Assembly: GCF_032878975.1 (NCBI RefSeq)
Contig: NZ_CP043875.1
Coordinates: 1,170,370 to 1,234,369, forward strand
Length of the DNA stretch: 64,000 nt
Direction of reading: 5' to 3'
DNA from: Methanoplanus sp. FWC-SCC4
GTDB lineage: Archaea > Halobacteriota > Methanomicrobia > Methanomicrobiales > Methanomicrobiaceae
Below are positions 36,253-44,148 of the stretch, piece after piece. Each line of letters opens with the position of its first letter. Within the stretch, counting starts at the first letter, position 1. The notes beneath the pieces are model-generated. The model made no database searches. It saw only the letters and a list, made by a program, of their open reading frames with translations, and was not told where the DNA came from. The position numbers were made by a program, and so were the translations under genes.

Positions 36253-37048
36253 AAATGCTCAGCTTGCAATGATGCTTGAGGTCTGCGCCGAGGTAAAACC
36301 CGGAAACGTAGACCGCCACCATGACTATGAAGATACTTCATTGCAGCATTTTCTCGCATCCACTATTTTTGTCCGCCCTGTCTTCAAACGTGCGGAAAAT
36401 TCATCAGACAATATCGGACGTCTCATATATGACGCAGTTTCGGTTACAAACACCCACTCCGGCGGCAACACCCATTTTGGCGCATTTATTCTGTTAATAC
36501 CCCTCATTGCAGGAGGAGGAATAAAAGGCGCAAAAGAGATTGTAAAAAATACAACTGTCGATGACGCGGTTATGTTTTACAGGGCATTTGGGCTTACTAA
36601 AGTCAGAATGAAAGATTCTGATCTTGAAATGGATGTAAATGACCCTTCTGCCACAGACTCACTGATTGAAAATAATACAACACTTTACGATGTGATGGAA
36701 TATTCATCAACAGTAGATATGGTTGCAGCCGAGTGGATTAACGGATTTTCACTCACCAGAAAAACAGCTGATTTTCTGAAAAATTCTGACAACGGCCAAA
36801 AGGCCATCATTGACGCTTTTATGAATCTCTTAGCCTCTGAAACGGATACCTTTGTTGTAAAAAAACTGGGATCCAAAACTGCCGAGAAACTGAAAAACAA
36901 GGCAAAAGAAGCACTTGACGGGAATATCTCTCTTGAAGAACTTGACAGAATATGCCTTTTAAAAGGAATTAATCCGGGTTCTCTTGCAGACATCACAATT
37001 GCAGGTATTTTTGTTGCTTTAATGGAGGGTTGGAATTGGGACTTTTAA
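36236..37048 (+). CDS. CitG/MdcB-type triphosphoribosyl-dephospho-CoA synthase family protein
   Basis: A 270-residue all-helical protein with the family motif K-P-G-N-V-D-R-H-H-D-Y and T-N-T-H-S-G-G-N-T-H-F-G-A. In bacteria such enzymes join ATP and dephospho-CoA for citrate lyase, which is absent here. Archaeal members next to DUF447 proteins, as in this case, have been connected by gene context with methanopterin metabolism; I treat that as a hypothesis. Start at ATG 36236, with GAGG six bases upstream, inside the marker-9 gene; a TTG at 36224 is less likely. It overlaps the next gene by 13 bp. Confidence 0.72.
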   Translation: MRSPAENAQLAMMLEVCAEVKPGNVDRHHDYEDTSLQHFLASTIFVRPVFKRAENSSDNIGRLIYDAVSVTNTHSGGNTHFGAFILLIPLIAGGGIKGAKEIVKNTTVDDAVMFYRAFGLTKVRMKDSDLEMDVNDPSATDSLIENNTTLYDVMEYSSTVDMVAAEWINGFSLTRKTADFLKNSDNGQKAIIDAFMNLLASETDTFVVKKLGSKTAEKLKNKAKEALDGNISLEELDRICLLKGINPGSLADITIAGIFVALMEGWNWDF

Positions 37049-37599
37049 GAGAAGGAATTAATGAAGTCATTGCCACAACAAAATTAAATGCAGCTCCCAT
37101 CGGGATTATAAAAAGGAATGATGCAACACCAAAGATGGTACTGTTCCACGGCACACATACTAAAAAAAATATTCTGGATTCAGGAGTGGTTGTTGCAAAC
37201 CTGATATATGATCCGGTGTGTTATGTGAAAACAGCTTTTGAGGATATTTCAAAAGACCATTTTGTTGAAAAAAAGGTGAACGATTTTACAGTATGGCACC
37301 TCAGAGAAGCAGAGGCATGGGCCGCATATGAAACAAAAGTCCTGCACGACACTGAAGAATCAATTGTGGTTGAACTAACTTTGATAAAAGAGGAAATTCT
37401 CAAATCCGAAACTCATCCGGTGAACAGGGGATTCAATAATATTATTGACGCAACAGTTCATGCAACGCGTTACGTTTTAAACCGTGATCCAAATCTTAAA
37501 TCACTTATTGATTATCATCTTTCAGTTGCAAGGAAATGCGGCGGTAAAAGAGAATTAAAAGCAGTTGAACTTTTAAATTCTTATATTGATTCAGAATAA
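37036..37599 (+). CDS. DUF447 family protein, flavin-binding split-barrel type
   Basis: A 187-residue protein with 'EGINEVIATTKLN-AAPIG' at the start, 'LFHGTHTKKNIL', 'ANLIYDPVCYVKTAF' and a C-terminal helical part ('NNIIDATVHATRY'), the features of DUF447, which has an FMN-binding split-barrel fold. I choose TTG 37036 as start since GGAGGG (37024-37029) lies at the right distance; TTG 37030 is too close. It overlaps the CitG-like gene by 13 bp. Homologues of both genes occur, as I recall, in the tetrahydromethanopterin gene clusters of methylotrophic bacteria. Confidence 0.75.
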   Translation: MGLLREGINEVIATTKLNAAPIGIIKRNDATPKMVLFHGTHTKKNILDSGVVVANLIYDPVCYVKTAFEDISKDHFVEKKVNDFTVWHLREAEAWAAYETKVLHDTEESIVVELTLIKEEILKSETHPVNRGFNNIIDATVHATRYVLNRDPNLKSLIDYHLSVARKCGGKRELKAVELLNSYIDSE

Positions 37600-37632
37600 A
37601 TTAAAAAATTTTTGATTTTTTTGTTTTCAGAT

Positions 37633-38025
37633 TTATGTCTTTGCAAGAACCTGTGAGGTTCCGTCATTGAATGTTGCTGTCAGAACAACTGATGAATCGC
37701 CTTTGGCAAACGGAGTTGGAAGCTGAGCACCTACAGTTGTATTTTCAGCACCTGTAAATACAATGTCGCTGGTAGCAGTACCGTTTGATGCGGTCAGAGA
37801 GCTAATTGATCCAAGATCACTTCCTGAAAATATAACAAATACTACATTACCTGCTGAATCTGATGATACCTGAACTCTTACATCCTTCTGTGCACCGCTT
37901 TCAAGATCGCCGGCAAGGCCAAACACGAACACTGCAATAACTGCTGCGAGAATGACAGTAATTGCGACCATGAGGATCACACCAATAACAGGTGAGACAG
38001 CCTCTTCTTCTTTTGTAAACCTCAT
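37633..38025 (-). CDS. Archaeal type IV pilin-like protein (DUF1628 type)
   Basis: A 130-residue protein with a class III signal: short basic/acidic leader M-R-F-T-K-E-E-E, then A-V-S-P-V-I-G-V-I-L-M-V-A-I-T-V-I-L and a continued hydrophobic helix. Prepilin peptidase would cut just before A-V-S-P. The mature head (about 90 residues) is Ser/Thr/Gly/Asp-rich beta sequence. This is the standard archaeal pilin N-terminal domain; the pilus type (adhesion or other) is not known. AATTCACCTC at the start region reads GAGGTGAATT on the coding strand, a good ribosome binding site. Confidence 0.85.
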   Translation of the reverse strand: MRFTKEEEAVSPVIGVILMVAITVILAAVIAVFVFGLAGDLESGAQKDVRVQVSSDSAGNVVFVIFSGSDLGSISSLTASNGTATSDIVFTGAENTTVGAQLPTPFAKGDSSVVLTATFNDGTSQVLAKT

Positions 38026-38250
38026 CTTAATTCACCTCATCTATCACCGGCAACCCGGCAACAAAAGGTCTTTTAACAATACTACATCATCCTCATTTAT
38101 TTAAATATATTTTGAGTTCATTTCGTTTCTGAAAAAATACACCTGCACTTTGCAACAAAAGAAATAATATTTCATAGAGAGGTATAACATGAAATGAATC
38201 TGTATCTCCAAACATGATTTAAAATTGAAAATAATTTTAAAAAAATATAT

Positions 38251-38694
38251 TTATGGATTTTTTAACTCTACTTTAAAATATTCACCTATATCGGAAATAT
38301 CTGCTCCGGGTGCAATCCGGGTAATAAACCCGCGGATATAGGAAGCACTTATTTCGGTATTAACATCCATACATGAAATTATCTGCCTGATCTCCTTTTT
38401 AAGAATAAAAGAATGGGAACCATCCTCCTCAACAGACTTATAGTCAATTCCTGAAACAATCAGCATCCCTTCAAAGAGATCCAGAAGTTCCATACGCTGC
38501 TGCATCCTCTCTACGATCTTTTCAGCATCACTCTGCCCTATCCCATAGGATATTTCAGAGACCTTCTTCATAATTTCAGGACTTGCGTCTGTAAGTAAGC
38601 CTTTGAGAATTTCGCCTGATCTGTCATCCGGCTTCCAGTTACGCGATAATTTCATCAGTTGCCAGTCACGCGCAAAGGAACGGGTATCCGCCAT
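38251..38694 (-). CDS. Unknown helical protein in an Lrp-linked operon
   Basis: A 147-residue soluble, mostly helical protein with no family that I recognise. It ends with 'IRGFITRIAPGADISDIGEYFKVEL'. A GGAG-type site precedes the ATG. It is 4 bp behind a three-helix membrane protein, which itself overlaps an Lrp-type regulator, so all three form one unit. The shared operon suggests that the pair is controlled by, or works with, that regulator. Confidence 0.6.
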   Translation of the reverse strand: MADTRSFARDWQLMKLSRNWKPDDRSGEILKGLLTDASPEIMKKVSEISYGIGQSDAEKIVERMQQRMELLDLFEGMLIVSGIDYKSVEEDGSHSFILKKEIRQIISCMDVNTEISASYIRGFITRIAPGADISDIGEYFKVELKNP

Positions 38695-38698
38695 CTTT

Positions 38699-38992
38699 CT
38701 ACTCCTTTAATATGGAATAAATGATCACAATGATGCCGATAATCACAAGAAGCCTGGAAAACAACTCAGACCAGAATATCCAAAACAAATCTGAAGTGAA
38801 TATTGATGTGAGATCAGTCAGAACAATTCCTACAACAAGAACAAAAAGACCGTAAATCAATAGAAGAAGACTTTCCTCTTTTACGTGTCTGTAAGCATCA
38901 TAAAGGTACACAATCAGGGCAGCTCCAAGGCCAAGCGTAATAATCGCAATAACAGACAATACCTGATTCATCAAAATCGGATCAATTTCCAT
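38699..38992 (-). CDS. Small three-helix membrane protein
   Basis: A 97-residue membrane protein with three hydrophobic helices: about residues 10-30 (VLSVIAIITLGLGAALIVYL), 40-60 (LLLLIYGLFVLVVGIVL) and 75-95 (FSRLLVIIGIIVIIYSIL). No motif known to me. The ATG at 38992 lies inside the last codons of the Lrp gene; an ATG three codons earlier (39001) is also possible. Confidence 0.6.
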   Translation of the reverse strand: MEIDPILMNQVLSVIAIITLGLGAALIVYLYDAYRHVKEESLLLLIYGLFVLVVGIVLTDLTSIFTSDLFWIFWSELFSRLLVIIGIIVIIYSILKE

Positions 38993-39449
38993 GTAAATCA
39001 TACTCCTCTATATTCCAGAATTGTTCTTTTACTTTTTTCACAGTAAGTATCGGTTTTATTTCTCTGACACCGGGCAGTTCACTCAAAGGTATAAGGATAT
39101 CACTTTTAAGTTCGCCTATTTCATGAACTCTGACTTTTGCCAGAAAATCACTTGGCTCAAGTGTTTCATAGACCTCAAGCATATGGTCCATTCTCAACAG
39201 GAAGTGTTCAACTTCGGGTTTTTCCATAGGATCTACTGTAATTGAGAGAAAAACGATAATTGAATGTTTAAAGTATTCCGGATTTACCACAATTGTAAAA
39301 CGCTGGATTATACCACTTGATTTAAGTTTTTCAATTCGCTTAAACACAGTAGACGGCGCAATGTTTAATTTTTTGCCAAGATCGGCCATGGATGTTCTTC
39401 CATCTTTGGCAAGTTCATTCAGGATTGCATTATCAACTTTATCCAACAT
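38982..39449 (-). CDS. Lrp/AsnC-family transcription regulator
   Basis: A 155-residue protein: N-terminal winged helix-turn-helix (L-D-K-V-D-N-A-I-L-N-E-L-A-K-D-G-R, 'IAPSTVFKRIEKLKSSGII') and a C-terminal alpha/beta ligand-binding RAM-like domain (about 65-145). In archaea such proteins bind amino acids or related effectors as dimers to octamers and regulate transcription. It probably controls its own operon, as it is the first of three overlapping genes. Confidence 0.88.
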   Translation of the reverse strand: MLDKVDNAILNELAKDGRTSMADLGKKLNIAPSTVFKRIEKLKSSGIIQRFTIVVNPEYFKHSIIVFLSITVDPMEKPEVEHFLLRMDHMLEVYETLEPSDFLAKVRVHEIGELKSDILIPLSELPGVREIKPILTVKKVKEQFWNIEEYDLHGN

Positions 39450-39516
39450 TAATACCAGTTTCTTTAAATCTAATTTTTTGAGATATAATGCTTATTATTT
39501 TCAGGGTAATGCAAAT

Positions 39517-40302
39517 TTACCAGTCAGGATTAATACTGTAATGGTTATTATTTGATAATATTGCATATTTTATCGATTTATTTACAAATTCCTTGGCATA
39601 AAGGCATGAATCTCTGACACTATAATTTTTCGCAAGACCTCCTGTAATGGCAGCGGAAAGGCAACACCCGGAACCATGAACATCAAAAGACATACGTTTA
39701 GCGCAGAAGATTTCATGAGAACCGGGGGTTATCAGCATGTCCTTTGAAAACTCTCCTTTCTGGTGTCCGCCTTTGATTAAGACTGATTTGACTCCAAAAT
39801 CAAGGATTTTTCTTCCGCATCTGATAATGTCAGAATCATCACGGATTGATTTTACCCCCGCAAGTACACATGCCTCGGGAATATTGGGAGTAACAATGGC
39901 TGCTTTTGGGAGAAGTCTTTCTATCATGACATCCACTGCCTCTTCTTCAATCAGTCTTTTTCCACTTGTGGCAATCATTACCGGGTCTATTACCAGAGGA
40001 ATATCCCTAGGAAGTGCATCAGATACAGTTCGAATTGTGGACGCATCAGGAAGCATCCCTGTTTTGATGGCAGATACCTCAAATCCCTCCATTACCGCTT
40101 CAATCTGTTTCCTTATAATTTCAGGGGGTACTGTAAACGATTCTTTTACCTCTATTGGATTTTGTGCAGTCACAGCAGTAATTACCGTGCACCCCCATAT
40201 TCCAAGTGCTGAAAATGTTTTTAAGTCGGCCTGTATTCCCGCACCTCCGCCGGAATCAGAACCGGCAATTGTGCAGGCAAATGGTATGTGCGCCTCTTTC
40301 AT
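39517..40302 (-). CDS. thiD: Hydroxymethylpyrimidine/phosphomethylpyrimidine kinase
   Basis: A 261-residue ribokinase-fold kinase that phosphorylates HMP and HMP-phosphate for thiamine synthesis. Motifs: A-G-S-D-S-G-G-G-A-G-I-Q-A-D (13-26), V-I-D-P-V-M-I-A-T-S-G, 'VTPNIPEA', and D-V-H-G-S-G-C-C-L-S-A-A with the catalytic region (a Cys replaces the more usual Thr). Many archaeal ThiD proteins carry a C-terminal ThiN domain; this one does not and has the bacterial length. Confidence 0.9.
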   Translation of the reverse strand: MKEAHIPFACTIAGSDSGGGAGIQADLKTFSALGIWGCTVITAVTAQNPIEVKESFTVPPEIIRKQIEAVMEGFEVSAIKTGMLPDASTIRTVSDALPRDIPLVIDPVMIATSGKRLIEEEAVDVMIERLLPKAAIVTPNIPEACVLAGVKSIRDDSDIIRCGRKILDFGVKSVLIKGGHQKGEFSKDMLITPGSHEIFCAKRMSFDVHGSGCCLSAAITGGLAKNYSVRDSCLYAKEFVNKSIKYAILSNNNHYSINPDW

Positions 40303-40386
40303 CTGAATGAAGTTATTGATTTAGATCATGTTGAATTTTGTTTGTCATTTCAACTGATTTTTAGTATATGCCATAAAAGAATTAGT

Positions 40387-41712
40387 ATGGATGTTGAAGA
40401 GTTCGCACGAAAAGGACTTTTGAAAGGTGCGGCTGAAGATACGATAGTCAATAATCTTAAAGAAAAAATTATTGAAATAAAATCATGCCCTGAAGAATAT
40501 GCAGCAGAATTTGCTAAAGCCATATTAAGCGAAGTAAAGAATTCATCAGGTCATGAAGGCGATTTTTTTACGTATAAAAAAGCAGGCGTTTCCATGGGCG
40601 AATTTGGAGTCGGGTCCAGAGGCGCAGGGGATTTTTTTGCTCACAGGCAGTTTCCGAGAATCATCGGGAAGAGCAGCGCCAATGTGGGTGTTGACGAAAT
40701 GGACGACGGAGGAGTCGTCAAAGCCAATGGTCAGTACATTATTACGACAGTTGACGGAATGCACTCGCGCCTTTCCGACTTCCCGTTCCTTGCAGGTTTT
40801 CATGTAACAAGGGCAACACTAAGGGATGCCTATGTAATGGGCGCAAAGCCGGTTGCACTTTTTTCAGACATACATGTTGCAGATGACGGCGATGTGGCAA
40901 AAATATTTGATTATACTGCCGGCATTTCAGTTGTAAGTGAAATGATGGACGTCCCGCTGGTGTCGGGCTCCACACTTCGAATCGGCGGTGACATGGTACT
41001 TGGAGAGCGTCTTACAGGATGTGTGGGAACTGTTGGTGTTGCAAACCACCTTACAAAAAGATCTGCCACAAAACCAGGAGATGTTCTTTTAATGACAGAA
41101 GGTGCAGGCGGAGGAACAATTGCAACAGCTGCAATATATTCCGGATACCCACGGGTTGTTGAAAAGACGATCAATCTTTCATTCCTAAAGGCCTGTGAAG
41201 CTCTCCTTTCAAGTGAAATTCTGGATAAAATTCATTCAATGACTGATGTTACAAACGGAGGTCTTAGAGGTGACGTTTATGAGATGGCTGAAACTGCAGG
41301 ATGCAGAATTGTAATTGAAGAAGACAACCTCAGAAGCCTTGTTGAACAAGAAGTCCTCAGAATGCTTGACGCACTTGAGATAGATTATCTTGGAGTCTCA
41401 CTTGACGCTCTTTTGGTTGTTGCACCACCCGAATATGCAGAGAGGATAATTGAAGTCGTGGCATCAACAGGAGTTACAATGAAAAAGGTTGGTTATGTGA
41501 CAGAAGGTCCTTCAGACTCCAAACTTCTTGTAAACGGCGAACTTCAGGACTTCCTCCCACGTTTCAGAGAGGCTGCATACACCCCTGTCAAAAAGATCGT
41601 TGATAAAAGCCAGCGGGATTTTGATGAGATGAAAGAACTTGTTAAAAACGCGGCTGATGAAGCAATTAGTAAAAAACAGAGAGTTTTAGAAACACTCAAA
41701 AAGAAATATTAA
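40387..41712 (+). CDS. AIR synthase (PurM)-superfamily protein
   Basis: A 441-residue protein of the PurM/HypE/ThiL superfamily of ATP-dependent enzymes. 'TVDGMHSRLSDFPFLAGFHVTRATLRDAYVMGAKPVA' in key residues (D-G-x-H, R-A-x-x-D-x-x-x-M-G-A-x-P) forms the N-terminal nucleotide domain; 'LLMTEGAGGGTIATAA' and 'MTDVTNGGLRGDVYEMA' belong to the C-terminal half. An extra helical domain of about 70 residues precedes it and a charged tail follows. The reaction is unknown. I start at ATG 40387; the frame is open 99 bp upstream but those residues are not conserved-looking. Divergent from thiD. Confidence 0.75.
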   Translation: MDVEEFARKGLLKGAAEDTIVNNLKEKIIEIKSCPEEYAAEFAKAILSEVKNSSGHEGDFFTYKKAGVSMGEFGVGSRGAGDFFAHRQFPRIIGKSSANVGVDEMDDGGVVKANGQYIITTVDGMHSRLSDFPFLAGFHVTRATLRDAYVMGAKPVALFSDIHVADDGDVAKIFDYTAGISVVSEMMDVPLVSGSTLRIGGDMVLGERLTGCVGTVGVANHLTKRSATKPGDVLLMTEGAGGGTIATAAIYSGYPRVVEKTINLSFLKACEALLSSEILDKIHSMTDVTNGGLRGDVYEMAETAGCRIVIEEDNLRSLVEQEVLRMLDALEIDYLGVSLDALLVVAPPEYAERIIEVVASTGVTMKKVGYVTEGPSDSKLLVNGELQDFLPRFREAAYTPVKKIVDKSQRDFDEMKELVKNAADEAISKKQRVLETLKKKY

Positions 41713-41720
41713 AATAAAAT

Positions 41721-42434
41721 TTATTTTTCTGGTTTTTTTCCGGAAACACAGAGATTAAATGCCAGATAAGGTACTTTCTCTTCAACAAAGGGTTCTACTT
41801 TTTTTGCAATTGAATACAAAGACGGCTTTAAATCAACATGTGCAAAAGATATACGCTCAACTTTTACATCTTCAAAACCGGCTTTTTCAAAAAGCTCCCT
41901 TATTTCATCTTCCCTGTAATAATGCTCCTTGAAAGTTCCGACTCCGACACGCTTTATCTTTAATTTTTCACCGATCCTGTAAGCCACAGGAACCATTTTG
42001 GTAAACATGTTATGCCCGAGGGTGCATACTGACAATGCACCTCCGGGTTTGAGCAGCCGGTATGACTCATCTAACATTGAATTTGGATTTTGAAGATATG
42101 AAAATGCAAGAATGCTTGAAATACAGTCAAAAACACCGTCACAAAACGGCAAAACCTCGGCATTGCCTGAGAATACATCAGAACCGTCACGTCCATGTGC
42201 TTTTATAATCATTCCGCGACTTATGTCAAGCCCAAATGCCTCACCGCCCGAACTTACATATCTGTGCATAAAAAGTCCTGTTCCACATCCCAGATCAAGA
42301 AGTTTTCCTCTCTTTGGAAGGTTTTCCATCACTTTACTGCAAATGTGTCCGTAGTATATTTTTCCCTGTTTTTGATCATACTGGCTGTCGTATACAGCTG
42401 CTACCTGATCGTAATGTGTTGCTACTTTAGTCAG
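41721..42434 (-). CDS. SAM-dependent methyltransferase, CTG start
   Basis: A 237-residue class I methyltransferase of the UbiE type: L-D-L-G-C-G-T-G-L-F (motif I), 'CDGVFDCISSILAFSYL', 'LLKPGGALSVCTLGHN'. The first 34 residues (T-H-Y-D-Q-V-A-A-V-Y-D...G-K-I-Y-Y) match the usual N-terminus of such enzymes but contain no ATG or GTG before 42332. A perfect AGGAGGT (42441-42447) lies 6 bases before CTG 42434, which overlaps the stop of the upstream RFC gene as CTGA. I therefore choose CTG. Substrate unknown. Transcribed with the RFC-like gene. Confidence 0.75.
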   Translation of the reverse strand: MTKVATHYDQVAAVYDSQYDQKQGKIYYGHICSKVMENLPKRGKLLDLGCGTGLFMHRYVSSGGEAFGLDISRGMIIKAHGRDGSDVFSGNAEVLPFCDGVFDCISSILAFSYLQNPNSMLDESYRLLKPGGALSVCTLGHNMFTKMVPVAYRIGEKLKIKRVGVGTFKEHYYREDEIRELFEKAGFEDVKVERISFAHVDLKPSLYSIAKKVEPFVEEKVPYLAFNLCVSGKKPEK

Positions 42435-43429
42435 TTGAAAACCTCCTTTATAACGCGTGCCAATAATGCATTAACCTGTATAAACTCATTTCCTGCGTGG
42501 CACAGATTATGATCTGCGTCCGATAATGCCACCGCAATTCTTTTGTCATTATATTCTCTTTTTGCCGCTTTGGAAATCTCTAAAACAACGTCGGTTCCTG
42601 AAAGGCCATATTCAGTCATCAGCATCTCTGCAATTTCCTTTGACCTTTTCAAATCACCTTTCATGAGATATGAAAATAAAGAGGAAGATATTGCAGAAGT
42701 TTCAGAACCTGTAATTTCCGAAAAATCAACATCCCCCCCTTTTGTTACCATTACCTGAAGATAAATCAGAGCTTTTCTGCAATCACCACGGGAAAGCTGG
42801 GCAATAATCTCCAGATCATCGTCAGAAACCGTACCTGGAAGAACTCCTTCTTTTCTAAGAACATTCTGCATAACAGAAATTATTTCCTCGGCTTCAAGGG
42901 GAGAAAAGAAAAGCGGCAGACATCTTGAGGCGATAGCAGGTATAATCGAAGTCTGCTGCTTTGCAATGAACACAAAACGGCAGGTCTGACTGTATCTTTC
43001 CATAATACGCCTCAAAGCAGCCTGGGCATCAAAGGGCAGACTTGAAGCTTCTTCAAACACCACAATCTTGAAATCCGCATCAAGGGGTTTCATTGAGGCG
43101 TACCATTTTACAATATGCTTGAAATTTGTAATCAGACTTTCATCTTTCATATATAAATGAGAAAAACGATCCTCATTTTCAAGCCATGACTTTCCCTGCC
43201 TGAAAAGAACACCGGAAGGGATAATGCTCAGATTTTCATCCAGGTAACCCCCATAAAGATCACCTGCCATGGATTCAAGAGCCACACTTTTTCCGGTACC
43301 ATGAGGACCGAAAATAAGAAGATGGGGTACATTTTTTTCGGATGCAAATTTTTGCATATGCCTGAGTACTTCACCCTGCCCGCAGATTTCCTCAAATTTT
43401 ACAGGTCTGTATTTTTCAATCCATAGCAT
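42431..43429 (-). CDS. Second replication factor C small-subunit-like AAA+ protein
   Basis: A 332-residue clamp-loader-type AAA+ protein, M-L-W-I-E-K-Y-R-P-V at the start. Walker A G-P-H-G-T-G-K-S (about 44-51); Walker B is V-V-F-E-E-A-S-S-L instead of the usual L-D-E-A-D, so the first acidic residue is shifted or lost; sensor/arginine-finger motif A-S-R-C is present. It resembles the RFC1/RFC2 subunit pairs of Methanosarcina and would join RfcS (51892-52869) and a large subunit elsewhere to load PCNA. ATG 43429 lies in the last codons of the upstream gene, with AGGAG in front. Confidence 0.8.
   Translation of the reverse strand: MLWIEKYRPVKFEEICGQGEVLRHMQKFASEKNVPHLLIFGPHGTGKSVALESMAGDLYGGYLDENLSIIPSGVLFRQGKSWLENEDRFSHLYMKDESLITNFKHIVKWYASMKPLDADFKIVVFEEASSLPFDAQAALRRIMERYSQTCRFVFIAKQQTSIIPAIASRCLPLFFSPLEAEEIISVMQNVLRKEGVLPGTVSDDDLEIIAQLSRGDCRKALIYLQVMVTKGGDVDFSEITGSETSAISSSLFSYLMKGDLKRSKEIAEMLMTEYGLSGTDVVLEISKAAKREYNDKRIAVALSDADHNLCHAGNEFIQVNALLARVIKEVFN
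42432..42447 (-). promoter_or_regulatory. Ribosome binding site that decides a CTG start
   Basis: On the minus strand: AAAGGAGGT, six bases, CTG. No other start codon lies at a usable distance, and the stop codon of the preceding gene (42431-42433) overlaps the CTG by two bases. Confidence 0.65.
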
Positions 43430-44147
43430 TCGATAAATTCTCCTGAATGGCTTCGATGGCACCTTTCAGAATCTCTTTGTTATTGAGATTTTCAATGAGT
43501 AATTTTTGTTCCTCATCACCTAAATCTCTGCATGCTGCTGTAATGTTTGGAAGTGCACGTGTAAGTTCATCTGTGATAGTCAGTGTGGCAGTCTGTGCAG
43601 TCCTTGAAAGAGGATTTAGATCAATTGTAATGACTTTTTTCCCCATATTTACCAGCGCTTCGCACCTGTCACCATCTTCAAGGGGAACAAGAATTACATC
43701 ACTTTTGTATATGCCCTCACGCAGACAAAGCGCCCTGTCATGGGAAAGATCCAGGAGTTTCTCAGCCCTGCCCGACAATACACTAACTCCTGCATCTTCG
43801 AGAATTTTTGTTATTTTTACAATTCTCTCTTCAGTCCGGTGAAAAAGATTTACCTCAACAACCGCTCCTGTTGCTTTTTGAAGTTCTGCAATCTCGGCTG
43901 CTGCTAAAACAGCAGTATTGCCGTTAACGGAAATTACAGGAAATGATGCGTCCAGGAACAATGCGGCAGCTGTTTTTTCCGCAAGTAACGCACTTTCAAT
44001 CGTTTTCTCCCCGATAAGATAGTCAAATGCCTCTCCTCTCCCATGAGAGCCTACCCCTTCCATTGCAACAACTCCGTCCCAGGCAGACTCCGCAATTTTT
44101 TCTCTTTTTACAAGTGACGCATAGCGCGGATGATCTTTTGGAATCAT
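43416..44147 (-). CDS. 4-phosphopantoate--beta-alanine ligase (phosphopantothenate synthetase)
   Basis: A 243-residue archaeal enzyme (DUF137/COG1701 family) that joins 4-phosphopantoate and beta-alanine with ATP, replacing bacterial pantothenate synthetase and kinase. It begins I-P-K-D-H-P-R-Y-A-S-L-V-K-R-E, with 'GVVAMEGVGSHGRGEAFDYL', 'VEVNLFHRTEERI', 'DVILVPLEDGDRCEAL' and 'TIDLNPLSRTAQTA', all family hallmarks. ATG 44147 overlaps the pantoate kinase stop region; a TTG eight codons upstream is less likely. It works directly after pantoate kinase, the adjacent upstream gene. Confidence 0.92.
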   Translation of the reverse strand: MIPKDHPRYASLVKREKIAESAWDGVVAMEGVGSHGRGEAFDYLIGEKTIESALLAEKTAAALFLDASFPVISVNGNTAVLAAAEIAELQKATGAVVEVNLFHRTEERIVKITKILEDAGVSVLSGRAEKLLDLSHDRALCLREGIYKSDVILVPLEDGDRCEALVNMGKKVITIDLNPLSRTAQTATLTITDELTRALPNITAACRDLGDEEQKLLIENLNNKEILKGAIEAIQENLSNAMD

Positions 44148-44148
44148 A

